DNA of 64,000 nt from Endoryza sp044226045 (GCA_044226045.1 JBGAHR010000019.1:1-64000); one strand, 5' to 3'; counted from the first letter of the stretch, positions 27,018-35,904 are shown. Numbers and translations are program-made. Notes: generated by a model not told the origin, from the letters alone.

Positions 27018-29057
27018 TCAGGTCTTCATTCCTTCCAGCTGTTTCTGAAGCGCAAACATTTGATCTCTCAAACGAGCTGCCTCCATGAAGTCGAGGTCCC
27101 TGGCTGCTTTTTCCATTTCCTTCCTGGTTTTGGCAATAGCCTTTTCAACCTGTGGAATGGTTTGATAGGTTTCCTGTTCTTCGGCCGCCACCGCTACCAG
27201 TTCTTCATCGCTGCCAACCGCATAAGGATTCTTTGGATCATAGCCTTTGATATCGAGCACGGAAGTTTGCGCGAATACCTGTTCTTTCGACTTTTTCACT
27301 GTTCGGGGAGTGATGCCGTGTTCCTTGTTAAACTCGATCTGTTTTTCCCGGCGTCGGGTAGTTTCATTGATGGTGTTTTGCATGCTCTCGGTCATTTTAT
27401 CTGCATAGAAAATGACCAGTCCATCAACATTTCGGGCAGCACGGCCGGCTGTTTGCGTGAGTGATTTTTCATTTCGCAGAAAGCCTTCCTTATCGGCATC
27501 GAGAATAGCAACCAGTGAAACTTCCGGCAGATCGAGGCCTTCTCTCAGTAGGTTTACCCCTACCAGTACATCAATTTCTCCCAATCGCAGCTGCCTGAGA
27601 ATTTCAACTCTCTCAAGGGTATCTACTTCGCTGTGGATGTATTTGCTTTTGATATTGATCCGGTGAAGGTATTTATCCATTTCCTCCGCCATTCGTTTTG
27701 TCAGGGTGGTGACCAGTACCCGATCACCTTTTGTTACCCGTTTATCTATTTCGTCGAGAAGATCGTCGATCTGGTTGTGAGAGGGGCGGATCTCAATCGG
27801 CGGATCCAGCAACCCTGTGGGACGTACTACCTGCTCCACCACTACGCCGCCGGTTTTTTCCAGCTCGTAATGATCGGGCGTGGCAGAAACGAAAATGGTC
27901 TGATTGAGCATCGACTCAAATTCATGGAAATTGAGAGGGCGGTTATCGAGTGCAGAGGGCAATCGAAAGCCGTAGTCAACCAATACCAGCTTACGACTTC
28001 GGTCTCCGCCATACATACCACTAACCTGGGGAATAGTCTGGTGACTTTCATCGATCACACACAGAAAGTCTTTGGGGAAATAGTCTAAGAGGCAGAAAGG
28101 TCTTGTACCCGGCGATCGACGATCGAAGAACCTCGAATAGTTTTCTACCCCATTGCAGAAGCCCAGCTCGCGGATCATTTCCACATCAAAATTAACTCTC
28201 TCACTCAGTCTTTGTGCTTCTATGTATTTTCCTACTGATTTGAAGTATTCGACCTGTGCCGCGCATTCATCCTGGATTTCGTAGAGAATCTGTTGCATCA
28301 TGTCTTTGGGTGCCAGGTAAAGGTTTGCCGGGAAGATGGCAGCATTGTCGAGCTTATTCATTCTTTTCCCGGTTTTTACATCGATGCTTTCGATCTCTTC
28401 GATCTCATCTCCGAAGAATGTGATTCGATAGCCATAGTCCATATAGGGCAGGTTGATGTCTACCGTATCGCCTTTTACGCGGAATGTACCTCTGTTGAAG
28501 TCAACGCTTGTGCGAGTATAGAGGGAGTTCACCAGTGAATGAAGAAAACCCTGGCGGGAAATAACCTGCTTTTTGTGAATACGAACAATGCCATTTTCGA
28601 ACTCAGTCGGGTTACCAATACCATATATACAACTTACGGATGCCACCACGATGATATCCCTTCTTCCGCTGAGTAATTCCGAAGTAGCGTGCAAACGCAG
28701 CTTGTCCAACTCTTCGTTGATCGACTGATCTTTTTCAATATAGGTATCGGTCACCGGCATATAGGCCTCCGGCTGATAATAGTCGTAGTAACTCACGAAA
28801 TAACCAACAGCATTCTCCGGGAAGAATTGTTTGAACTCTCCGTACAGCTGGGCTACCAGTGTTTTATTATGGGTGAGGACCAGCGTTGGTTTCTGCACGT
28901 TCTGGATCACATTGGCAATGGTGAATGTTTTACCACTTCCTGTTACCCCTAACAGGGTCTGGTATTTTTCACCATCCAGAATACCTTCGGTCAACTGGCG
29001 GATTGCTTCCGGCTGGTCACCCGCCGGCTGATAGGGTGATTGAAGTTTAAATGGCAT
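27018..29057 (-). CDS. uvrB: UvrABC excinuclease subunit B
   Basis: A 679-residue helicase-like damage-recognition subunit of nucleotide excision repair. It has Walker A GVTGSGKTF near residue 40, the beta-hairpin YYDYYQPEAYMPVTDTYIEKD that inserts at lesions, the DESHQT box, and helicase motifs SATPDHYE, VLVTTLTKRMAEEM and TAGRAARN. A C-terminal UVR domain (EMEKAARDLDFMEAARLRDQM) binds UvrC/UvrA. It is complete. Its promoter box lies inside the last codons of the upstream M28 peptidase gene. uvrA is not in the window. Confidence 0.98.
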   Translation of the reverse strand: MPFKLQSPYQPAGDQPEAIRQLTEGILDGEKYQTLLGVTGSGKTFTIANVIQNVQKPTLVLTHNKTLVAQLYGEFKQFFPENAVGYFVSYYDYYQPEAYMPVTDTYIEKDQSINEELDKLRLHATSELLSGRRDIIVVASVSCIYGIGNPTEFENGIVRIHKKQVISRQGFLHSLVNSLYTRTSVDFNRGTFRVKGDTVDINLPYMDYGYRITFFGDEIEEIESIDVKTGKRMNKLDNAAIFPANLYLAPKDMMQQILYEIQDECAAQVEYFKSVGKYIEAQRLSERVNFDVEMIRELGFCNGVENYSRFFDRRSPGTRPFCLLDYFPKDFLCVIDESHQTIPQVSGMYGGDRSRKLVLVDYGFRLPSALDNRPLNFHEFESMLNQTIFVSATPDHYELEKTGGVVVEQVVRPTGLLDPPIEIRPSHNQIDDLLDEIDKRVTKGDRVLVTTLTKRMAEEMDKYLHRINIKSKYIHSEVDTLERVEILRQLRLGEIDVLVGVNLLREGLDLPEVSLVAILDADKEGFLRNEKSLTQTAGRAARNVDGLVIFYADKMTESMQNTINETTRRREKQIEFNKEHGITPRTVKKSKEQVFAQTSVLDIKGYDPKNPYAVGSDEELVAVAAEEQETYQTIPQVEKAIAKTRKEMEKAARDLDFMEAARLRDQMFALQKQLEGMKT

Positions 29058-29067
29058 AAGCGAACCT

Positions 29068-29075
29068 CAAATTTA
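29068..29075 (-). promoter_or_regulatory. -7 promoter box of uvrB
   Basis: TAAATTTG on the minus strand, exact TAnnTTTG, 10 bp before the uvrB ATG and overlapping the stop of the M28 gene, so uvrB can be transcribed separately. Confidence 0.6.
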
Positions 29076-31280
29076 CTCGAGATTTTTGGCAGTATTGTTA
29101 AGATATAATGAAAAACTTCGAATAGCTTCTGCTGCCAATACAATTTGTTGTTGGGCTTCTTTCCAGCTCCGTTGTTCAATGGCTTCACGAATACCCGGAA
29201 GTGTTTTCACCCCATAGCCCGTATAAAAGCCGGGGGCATAAATACTATGTTTATACCAGGGTCGGCGTGGTAAACCCTCGTTGAGCAACAGCTGTTGTTC
29301 TGCCTGGTAAAGCTGTTGATTCAATTGGTTTTTCTTTTCCGCGCTGATATTGGTTTTTATCATTTGGTCGTGAAGCCTGCCGGTAGTTTTTTCCAGTTCG
29401 GCCAATGCGTTTTGCAGCGGTGAGAAATCAAGAAACGGCACCTCTTCTTTCGGTGTGGGCGGAATATATGTTTTCAAAGGATCGGCTGCCTGAATGAAGC
29501 GGTTCTCTTTGATCAACTGGTTTTCGATATGAGTGCTTTCACGAACCTGATCCAGCAAGCCGGTTACTTCTGTCAGGTAGCCGCTGATGGTTTTATACAG
29601 AGATCTGAAATCAAAAGGAAGGAGATCGGCATTTGACATGCGCATCGTAGCCCGGCCGGCTGCTTCGGCCAACGCTACCCCATATTCGAATTTCGGGTCT
29701 TTAAAGCGGCGATAATGGTCATAGGAATCATAGATAGAATGATAATCTCCACCCTCTCCTTCTCCACCGAAACCAAGATTTAAAGAAGGAATACCCAAAT
29801 GCTGGAAGAAAGGCGAATAGTCCGAACCGGAGCCCAATGCCCCTAATGGATAGTTTTTTCGCGATAAGATTGTTTTTTTTGCTGCGGTTGTTGAGGCATT
29901 AACCAGTTGTTGTGCTTTTCCTCTTTCCAGTATACTGATATTGGTTTGCGGGTCTGTTACATCTTTTGCTATATCTGTTACAAAGTTTTCGAGGGCATGC
30001 GATCCGGCCGCCCCAAAGAAACCGCGACTGTTTCCATCGCTATTAATATATACAACTGCTTTTTGCTGCAGTTCCTTCGCATGGTATTCTGCCCACTCCG
30101 TACTACCCAGTAATCCGGGTTCTTCTCCATCCCAGGCGCAATACATGATAGTCCGTTTGGGTTTCCATCCCTGTTTTACCAGTTCCATGATTCCCCTGGC
30201 TTCTTCCATTGAAGCGGCCATTCCACTGATCGGATCATCGGCGCCATTTACCCAGGCATCATGGTGATTCCCCCTGATGACCCACTGATCCGGAAACTCG
30301 GTTCCTTTCAGGGTGGCGATTACATTATATAGTGGTTTGATATCCCAGTTAAACGCCAGTTTCAGGTGTACAGTCGTTTTTCCCGGTCCGACATGATAGG
30401 TAATCGGAAGCGCTCCTCTCCAGGGTCCGGGTGCAACCGGCCCGCCTAAAGATTTCAGCAGTGGTTCCGCATCGTGATAACTGATGGGGAGAACCGGAAT
30501 CTTTAACAGGGTAACTGCTTCGGCCCGGTCTAACAATTTCGCGTCTTTGGTATGGCCATAGCCCGGCGTCAGCGGGTCGCCCGGATAGATGGGCATATCC
30601 AGAACCGAGCCACGTTGAACACCATATTCATTTTTATAAGCACCCGTCGGGTACACATCGCCCTGTGCATAGCCGTCATCCGCCGGATCTGAATAGATGA
30701 TACAGCCGATAGCTCCTTTCTCCTGTGCCACTTTTGGCTTGATACCTCTCCAGGAACGGCCGTATTTGGCGATGACTATTTTCCCTTTTACGTCGATCCC
30801 CATTTCTTTCAGTTTATCATAGTCATCCGGCAAACCGTAGTTCACGAAAACCAGTTCTCCGGTTACATCACCATCCGGCGACCAGCAGTTATAGGTGGGG
30901 AGTTGATCTTTCTGACCAGATGTAGCGTCTTCTTTCAAGGCCGGTTCAGCCAGTAGCGCCTTGAATTTGACAGGTCCGGTCATTTCCAGCAATCTTTCCT
31001 TTGGAGTCGGAAACAGCGTATACAGCGTTTCAATTTTGGAGTCGTAACCCAGGTCAGCAAAGTATTTCTGAATGTATTCGGCCACTGCCTTACTTCCCGG
31101 TGAACCGATATTATGAGGCCTGGCCGACATATCGTGGATCAGGCGATCGACATTGGCTGTTTTCAGCAGGGCATCGAATTTTTTTTCCCATGTGTTGGAA
31201 GAAGGGTCGTTCGGGTTTGATTGGGCAAGCCCAATACTGGCGATGGCCAACAAGGCCAGGCTGGAAAGAATCCTGTTCAT
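29073..31280 (-). CDS. Secreted M28 family peptidase (glutamate carboxypeptidase II-like)
   Basis: A 735-residue zinc aminopeptidase/carboxypeptidase of the PSMA/GCPII branch. A signal peptide (residues 1-19, ending SIGLAQ) is followed by an M28 half-domain, a PA insert (DVKGKIVIAKYGRSWRGIKPKVAQEKGAIGC), and the catalytic core. Zinc ligands are seen in RGNHHDAWVNGADDP, CAWDGEEPGLLGS (catalytic Glu), YINSDGNSRG and DYHSIYDSYDHY. The last 150 residues are the transferrin-receptor-like dimerisation domain. It should trim peptides in the periplasm or outside the cell. It ends 16 bp before the uvrB start. Confidence 0.92.
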   Translation of the reverse strand: MNRILSSLALLAIASIGLAQSNPNDPSSNTWEKKFDALLKTANVDRLIHDMSARPHNIGSPGSKAVAEYIQKYFADLGYDSKIETLYTLFPTPKERLLEMTGPVKFKALLAEPALKEDATSGQKDQLPTYNCWSPDGDVTGELVFVNYGLPDDYDKLKEMGIDVKGKIVIAKYGRSWRGIKPKVAQEKGAIGCIIYSDPADDGYAQGDVYPTGAYKNEYGVQRGSVLDMPIYPGDPLTPGYGHTKDAKLLDRAEAVTLLKIPVLPISYHDAEPLLKSLGGPVAPGPWRGALPITYHVGPGKTTVHLKLAFNWDIKPLYNVIATLKGTEFPDQWVIRGNHHDAWVNGADDPISGMAASMEEARGIMELVKQGWKPKRTIMYCAWDGEEPGLLGSTEWAEYHAKELQQKAVVYINSDGNSRGFFGAAGSHALENFVTDIAKDVTDPQTNISILERGKAQQLVNASTTAAKKTILSRKNYPLGALGSGSDYSPFFQHLGIPSLNLGFGGEGEGGDYHSIYDSYDHYRRFKDPKFEYGVALAEAAGRATMRMSNADLLPFDFRSLYKTISGYLTEVTGLLDQVRESTHIENQLIKENRFIQAADPLKTYIPPTPKEEVPFLDFSPLQNALAELEKTTGRLHDQMIKTNISAEKKNQLNQQLYQAEQQLLLNEGLPRRPWYKHSIYAPGFYTGYGVKTLPGIREAIEQRSWKEAQQQIVLAAEAIRSFSLYLNNTAKNLE

Positions 31281-31404
31281 GCGATTTTTACTTTTTAAAA
31301 TGAAGTGGCTACACCTGGAATGACGAAGGATTTTAAAATTACGTCAATCAGTTGTTTCTTTCTTCGATGAATGGTTCTTTTCCTCAGAGAATTTTCAAAG
31401 TAAA

Positions 31405-31860
31405 TCAGTTCACCCGACGTTTGAGGTAGTCGTTGTAATCGGGCATGGTGGCTTCGTATTTTTCATGCATGAGCGGGGAGGTGAGCATGAAATCTGCCGT
31501 GGCTCGGTCGCAGGCCGTTGGAATGTTCCAGGCAATTGCCAACCTGAGCAGCGCCTTCACGTCGCTATCGTGTGGTTGCGCTTCCATCGGGTCCCAGAAA
31601 AAGATAAGGACATCCAGTTCACCCATGGCGATCATGGCGCCGATCTGCTGATCACCGCCGAGCGGACCACTCAATACTTTTTTAACCGGCCGGTCGAGTT
31701 TGTCTTCCAGTAATTTGCCTGTTGTGCCTGTAGCGATCAATTCGTGCCTGGCCAATGCGGTTTTATTGTACTCAGCCCACTCGATCAGATCCAGTTTCTT
31801 GTGGTCATGCGCTACCATTGCGATTCTTTTCCGTGCTTCCAGTGTTCTTTTATTGGCCAT
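31405..31860 (-). CDS. mgsA: Methylglyoxal synthase
   Basis: A 151-residue homohexameric lyase converting dihydroxyacetone phosphate to methylglyoxal and phosphate, a bypass that relieves sugar-phosphate stress. Signatures are IAMVAHDHKKLDLIEWA, the phosphate-binding ATGTTG, the catalytic Asp in SGPLGGDQQIGAMIA, and FFWDPMEAQPHDSDVKALLR. The length is exactly that of the family. A weak TACCTTTT promoter-like box lies about 32 bp upstream. It is not in an operon with pfkB but acts on the same triose pool. Confidence 0.96.
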   Translation of the reverse strand: MANKRTLEARKRIAMVAHDHKKLDLIEWAEYNKTALARHELIATGTTGKLLEDKLDRPVKKVLSGPLGGDQQIGAMIAMGELDVLIFFWDPMEAQPHDSDVKALLRLAIAWNIPTACDRATADFMLTSPLMHEKYEATMPDYNDYLKRRVN

Positions 31861-32015
31861 GGTTTATTAATTGATACTTCCTGAGGGTAAAAGGTAATCC
31901 TGTTTTCAAGATTCTTTAACTCAGGCGATAAAATTTATGGCTCCAATCCACGTTTTCCACAATTAGGCACAAAAATTGTTAATAACTCAGCCTTTTCTAC
32001 CCATTCAAATTCTGT

Positions 32016-32633
32016 ATGTACAAGATACTGCTGGCAGGTATACTATGCCTGTATGGGATTACTGTCTTCTCTCAGGATCCGGAGGAAACCGGTTCCGCCT
32101 CGTTACTTCGCGATTCATCTGAATTTACGGATGCCCTTGGTTTTTTTGTCAAAGACAATTCCAAGGTGACTCTTTCCTGGAAGGTATTGTCATCACAGTG
32201 CGAGTTTTTTTCGATTGAACGGAGTTGTAATGGAAAGGATTTTGAAACCATTGGTGTGTTGAAGCAGGTGGCCGGTTTGAGGAAAGTGGATTGGACCGAT
32301 GAGCAGCCGGCAGTGGGGAAGAATATCTACAGGGTGCGTTATAGTTTTGGAAATGGGTTGCAGTGGTATACCCGTTCGGTGGTGGCTTTTATCAGCGGCA
32401 ATACTGTTTTCCGATTTTATCCCAATCCCGTCGACAATCTTCTTATTGTAAGAACAGAAGCGGCCGTTGAGCTTTCGATTGTGGATGCTGGCGGTAAGCC
32501 CCGGCTTAGCCAGTCTGTTCCCGCCGGTTTGCAGACGCTGAATGTGGCGTCGCTGGAAAAGGGGGTGTACCTGGTACGTATTTTTAATCGCCAGACAAAC
32601 CAGCTTCAGCAGGAAAAACTGATCAAGAACTGA
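32016..32633 (+). CDS. Secreted protein with type IX secretion C-terminal sorting domain
   Basis: A 205-residue protein. Residues 1-21 form a Sec signal (LLAGILCLYGITVFSQ). The middle (about 45-125) looks like a fibronectin-III-type fold (VTLSWKVLSSQCEFFSIERSCNGKDFETIG, then NIYRVRYSFGNG). The last 75 residues are a type A T9SS tail: FRFYPNPVDNLLIV, a SIVDAGGK turn, LNVASLEKGVYLVRIF and a final KLIKN. It should be exported across the outer membrane by T9SS and anchored or released. The small size leaves room for one effector module only. Confidence 0.85.
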   Translation: MYKILLAGILCLYGITVFSQDPEETGSASLLRDSSEFTDALGFFVKDNSKVTLSWKVLSSQCEFFSIERSCNGKDFETIGVLKQVAGLRKVDWTDEQPAVGKNIYRVRYSFGNGLQWYTRSVVAFISGNTVFRFYPNPVDNLLIVRTEAAVELSIVDAGGKPRLSQSVPAGLQTLNVASLEKGVYLVRIFNRQTNQLQQEKLIKN

Positions 32634-33157
32634 AAAGGGGTATCCTGATAAAAAAAATTAAGTACTAATACTATTGCCAATTTGGAAAATGGATATTAGT
32701 TTTACCTCGGTTTTTCATAGGATATTGGATTTTAAAACGGGGTTGAATGTCTATTCTGGCCCCTTTTTTATTTTATAGCCCTTATGAAACAGGATGATTT
32801 TAAGTGATTAACAATTCTGCAAAGAGTCTTCCTAAATCCCCCGGTAAGTACATTTTTCCCCGATTACATTAATTAACGCTAACATTCAAGGCTTTACGCA
32901 GGTGGGGCGCTTATATTTTGTCGCCTGGTTATGGCAGTCCGTTAAAGTTGCAGATGTTGATGGGTAGATATCGCTGAATAGCATTACTGTCGTCCCAAGC
33001 TGAAGCCGATAAGAATTACTACTGCTGAAGTTTATTCGTCAACCCCGCTTGCGCAAAATCCATGTTGGGCTCATTGGTAAAGGTAACAAAAATGTTACCT
33101 TATATTTACGAGATAAAAATGGAGGTAACTATGGCGAATGTGTAATAAACGGGTGTT
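32634..33157. other. Long intergenic stretch before the hic locus
   Basis: No gene supported. A weak hairpin followed by T's (32738-32770, GGGG/CCCC stem) may end the upstream T9SS gene. The part from about 32870 to 33070 has an odd, GC-richer texture and a GTTGGGC heptamer at 33065-33071 that fits an attC R' box by sequence, but I cannot find the matching partner box. The last 80 bp hold the hic operator. Confidence 0.4.
33081..33108 (+). promoter_or_regulatory. Probable HicB operator overlapping the hicAB promoter
   Basis: Perfect 8-bp inverted repeat AGGTAACA-AAAA-TGTTACCT at 33081-33100, immediately followed by TATATTTA, one mismatch from TAnnTTTG. Autoregulation by HicB-type antitoxins through such palindromes is established; this assignment is by position and symmetry. 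Confidence 0.6.
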
Positions 33158-33340
33158 ATGAAAGTAAAAGATTTACTTAAAGAGTTAAAATAAGATGGTT
33201 GGGTAAAAAAAGAACAAAAAGGCAGTCACTTTCAGATGGTTCACCCCACTAAGAAAGGCAAAGTAACAATTCCTATTCACGGCGGGGATATTCCAAAAGG
33301 TACCTTAAATGCAATTTTAAAACAGACGGGTTTGAAGTAA
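33158..33340 (+). pseudogene. hicA: hicA mRNA-interferase toxin gene broken by a nonsense codon
   Basis: The frame from the ATG at 33158 encodes MKVKDLLKELK, then TAA at 33191-33193, then continues DGWVKKEQKGSHFQMVHPTKKGK and on through IPKGTLNAILKQTGLK to a natural stop at 33338. Apart from the one stop it is a full-length HicA (60 codons) with the double-stranded-RNA-binding-like fold and the catalytic GSH motif (His24). Codon 12 is usually Lys or Glu, so a single base change explains the stop. The next in-frame ATG (codon 27) lies after the catalytic His, so re-initiation would not give an active toxin. The intact antitoxin gene follows at 33379. Confidence 0.85.
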
Positions 33341-33378
33341 AAACCTACTTTTTTGCACATTAAGCTGTCGAATTAATT

Positions 33379-33771
33379 ATGTCAAAAAATCGTGTTATCC
33401 AATTGACTTTGGAGAAGGAAGGTAGCAAATTATGGGGCCGTGTATCGATCGATGAAAATATCATTGTCGATTCAGCTACTACCTTACAGGCTCTTGAAAA
33501 GAAAATGCGCAAAGCGGTGAAAGACTTTGAAGGAATCGTTGATTTTCAATTCGAGTATGCTTATGATCTTACTGTTTTCTTTGAACGATATAATTATCTT
33601 AATCAATCAAAGATTGCAGAACTGGCCGGAATCAATCCTGGATTAATTCGCCAATACTCCTCAGGACATAAACAGCCTTCCAGAGATCAAGTGGCAAAAA
33701 TTGAAGTTGCCATTCATAAGTTAGCAAACGAGCTTAAGAGTGTACAATTATCTTCAAAAACTTTCGCTTAA
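33379..33771 (+). CDS. hicB: HicB-type antitoxin with C-terminal HTH
   Basis: A 130-residue antitoxin. The N-terminal half is the partial RNase-H-like HicB fold (IQLTLEKEGSKLWGRVSIDENIIVDSATTLQALEKKMRKAVKDFEG). The C-terminal half is a Cro/XRE-like helix-turn-helix (NQSKIAELAGINPGLIRQYSSGHKQPSRDQVAKIEVAIHKLANEL) expected to bind the palindrome upstream of hicA. It starts 38 bp after the end of the broken hicA. It is intact, so the locus now appears to be an antitoxin with no toxin. A terminator follows at once. Confidence 0.88.
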   Translation: MSKNRVIQLTLEKEGSKLWGRVSIDENIIVDSATTLQALEKKMRKAVKDFEGIVDFQFEYAYDLTVFFERYNYLNQSKIAELAGINPGLIRQYSSGHKQPSRDQVAKIEVAIHKLANELKSVQLSSKTFA

Positions 33772-33773
33772 AG

Positions 33774-33799
33774 AAAGGGGTCCTTTTGGACCCTTTTTT
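33774..33799 (+). terminator. Terminator of the hic locus
   Basis: 10-bp stem with one G-T wobble, TTTT loop and a T-run, starting 3 bp after the hicB stop. Confidence 0.85.
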
Positions 33800-33930
33800 A
33801 TTGATATTAGATTTCCGGGCTTTTAGGCCTACAAGTTTTTGAATGGCGAACAACAAGTTCACAGCTAATTTAATATTGACTATCAGCGTTTTTCTGTGTA
33901 ATCAGCGCATTCTGCGTAATCTGCGCTTCA

Positions 33931-33966
33931 AAAAATAAGGGTCCCGGAGAACCGAGACCCTTTCTA
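33931..33966. terminator. Terminator of recA
   Basis: A 10-bp stem with one mismatch (AAGGGTC and CGG arms, AGAA loop); on the minus strand a U-rich tail follows. It lies about 105 bp beyond the recA stop. A run of CTGCGTAATCTGCGC-like words (33897-33928) precedes it. Confidence 0.75.
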
Positions 33967-34070
33967 CTTACTAACTCAAACAAAACGTCCTTGGAGGGAT
34001 AGGAATGGCAGCCAATAGTGAGGAGCTATCCCTGACTTAATGATATTGAGCAGACATGCTGAATAGATTA

Positions 34071-35078
34071 TCAGGCAGCCTGCATTTCTTTTATTTTCTC
34101 GCGAATTTTTGTTTCGATTTCATTGGCCAGTTCAGGGTTGTCGTGCAGTAATTGTTTTACCGATTCGCGACCCTGTCCGAGTTTGTCGGTATTGTAACTG
34201 AACCAGGATCCGCTTTTCTGGATGATACCCAGTTCTACGCCCATATCGATGATTTCGCCATTTTTGGAAATACCTTCTCCGAATACGATATCAAATTCTG
34301 CTGCACGGAAGGGAGGAGCTACTTTGTTTTTGACCACTTTTACTTTGACGCGGTTACCGATTGCTTCTTCGCCATCTTTGATCTGTGCCATTCTGCGAAT
34401 GTCCAGGCGGACCGAGGCATAAAACTTAAGTGCGTTACCCCCGGTTGTTGTTTCGGGGTTACCGAACATGACACCGATTTTTTCGCGAAGCTGGTTGATG
34501 AAAATACAGATCGTGTTTGTTTTGGCGATGGTAGCCGTCAGCTTTCTGAGTGCCTGGCTCATCAGCCTGGCCTGCAGCCCCATTTTGCTATCACCCATTT
34601 CACCCTCGAGTTCACCTTTTGGAACGAGAGCGGCAACAGAGTCGATCACTACCACGTCGAGAGCGCCGGAAAGAATCAGGCGATCGGCGATTTCCAGGCC
34701 CTGCTCACCGTAGTCAGGTTGAGAGATCAGCAAATTATCTACATCAACTCCCAGCTTTTTAGCATAGTTGCTGTCGAATGCATGTTCGGCATCGATGATG
34801 GCGCACATGCCTCCTTTTTTCTGGGCTTCGGCAATAACATGAATAGCGATGGTTGTTTTACCGGATGATTCAGGTCCGTATATTTCAATAATTCGTCCGC
34901 GGGGAAAGCCTCCAATTCCGAGGGCAGTATCCAGGCCAATGGAACCAGTGGAAACCACTTCCTGCAGCTGCTCTCCTTTCTCATTCATCATCATTACGCT
35001 TCCCTTACCGAAATCCTTATCAATTTTATCGATAGTAAGCTTGAGTGCTTTCAGTTTTTCGTTGATCTCTTTAGACAT
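34071..35078 (-). CDS. recA: Recombinase RecA
   Basis: A 335-residue RecA, the strand-exchange and LexA-coprotease filament protein. Walker A is GPESSGKTT, the catalytic Glu segment is IDAEHAFD, Walker B is VVIDSVAALV. Loop L1 is GELEGEMGDSKMGLQARLMSQALRK, loop L2 is GVMFGNPETTTGGNALKFYASVRLDIRR. The C-terminal acidic tail is short. It is full length. recX, its usual regulator, lies 8 kb away (43160) rather than next door. A TAGCTTTG promoter box lies about 45 bp upstream. Confidence 0.98.
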   Translation of the reverse strand: MSKEINEKLKALKLTIDKIDKDFGKGSVMMMNEKGEQLQEVVSTGSIGLDTALGIGGFPRGRIIEIYGPESSGKTTIAIHVIAEAQKKGGMCAIIDAEHAFDSNYAKKLGVDVDNLLISQPDYGEQGLEIADRLILSGALDVVVIDSVAALVPKGELEGEMGDSKMGLQARLMSQALRKLTATIAKTNTICIFINQLREKIGVMFGNPETTTGGNALKFYASVRLDIRRMAQIKDGEEAIGNRVKVKVVKNKVAPPFRAAEFDIVFGEGISKNGEIIDMGVELGIIQKSGSWFSYNTDKLGQGRESVKQLLHDNPELANEIETKIREKIKEMQAA

Positions 35079-35123
35079 GTTCGTAAGTTTAATTAGTAAG
35101 TATTATTCAAATTTATTGAATAC

Positions 35124-35131
35124 CAAAGCTA
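35124..35131 (-). promoter_or_regulatory. -7 promoter box of recA
   Basis: TAGCTTTG on the minus strand, exact TAnnTTTG, giving a leader of about 40 nt. No obvious LexA-like palindrome was recognised. Confidence 0.5.
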
Positions 35132-35220
35132 AGGGAAATATTCTTATCAACACTAATTATTTTAGTATTTTTTCTGCTAATTTTCTTGGCCTCTTGGGGT
35201 GATAAAACAGGAATTGAGAA

Positions 35221-35255
35221 GAAAAAAGCCCTGTCAACGCGACCTGACGGGGCTT
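35221..35255 (-). terminator. Orphan Rho-independent terminator on the minus strand
   Basis: 11-bp stem (AAGCCCTGTCA with TGACGGGGCTT, one wobble pair), 8-nt loop, six A's on its left that give a U-run on the minus strand. No protein gene on that strand lies upstream of it within the 185 bp to the DUF4920 start. Confidence 0.65.
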
Positions 35256-35416
35256 CCACATGAGAAAAATTGTGTAAAACAGTTCTAAAGAGATGGTTAT
35301 TAGAACCTACCTTCAAAAAGACAACAAAAACGGGTAGCTACCAATACCACGAACTGGTAGTTTTACCATTGGTCAGATTCTAATGAGGCAGTCTTTAAAG
35401 GCATAGTCCAAAATAT

Positions 35417-35424
35417 TATATTTG
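35417..35424 (+). promoter_or_regulatory. -7 promoter box of the DUF4920 gene
   Basis: TATATTTG, exact TAnnTTTG, 15 bp before the ATG at 35440. It excludes the longer in-frame start at 35422. Confidence 0.6.
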
Positions 35425-35439
35425 CGCAAAGCATTTATC

Positions 35440-35904
35440 ATGAGAAAGATATTCATGGCCTTACTGGCTATCAGCCTGGCTGCCACAGCCACAGCGCAGG
35501 AACCGAAATCAGCAGAAAAAGGAGTCACCTATGGAGCGGGAACAACCGCCGCCGGGTCTATCTCTGTCAACGAGCTCGACCAAAATCTCAAGAACAACAA
35601 ATACGAAGGAAAGGTGAGTGGTAAAGTGGTGGAAGTCTGCCAGGAAAAAGGATGCTGGATGAAAATTGAAAAAGCCAACGGCGAAAAAGTAATGGTACGC
35701 TTTAAAGATTATGGCTTTTTCATGCCTAAAAATATTGAAGGAAAAGAAGTAGTGCTCGATGGCGAAACCGTTGTAAAAGAAGTATCCGTTAAACAACAGC
35801 AACACTACGCCAAAGACGCAGGCAAATCCGAGGAAGAAATCAAAAAGATTACAAAGCCCAAGAAAGAATTGCAGTTTATTGCGAAGGGTGTGCTGGTGCT
35901 CTAG
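35440..35904 (+). CDS. DUF4920 family secreted protein
   Basis: A 154-residue protein with a signal peptide (LLAISLAATATAQ, cleavage near residue 20). The mature part has a small beta-barrel pattern like OB-fold metal-binding domains: YEGKVSGKVVEVCQEKGCWMKIEKANGEKVMVRFKDYGFFMPKNIEGKEVVLDG. Two cysteines (VCQEKGC) are the main conserved feature of DUF4920. Function is unknown; periplasmic location is inferred. The start is set by the promoter box. It is convergent with pckG, and its TAG stop is part of the long inverted repeat at 35903-36042. Confidence 0.82.
   Translation: MRKIFMALLAISLAATATAQEPKSAEKGVTYGAGTTAAGSISVNELDQNLKNNKYEGKVSGKVVEVCQEKGCWMKIEKANGEKVMVRFKDYGFFMPKNIEGKEVVLDGETVVKEVSVKQQQHYAKDAGKSEEEIKKITKPKKELQFIAKGVLVL

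Larger units (their letters stand above)
35079..35439. other. Intergenic stretch between divergent recA and DUF4920 genes
   Basis: Holds promoter boxes for both genes, a minus-strand terminator-like hairpin without a gene (35221-35255) and a set of overlapping short palindromes around GGTAGCTACC near 35334-35376. Possible small-RNA locus; see findings. Confidence 0.4.
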
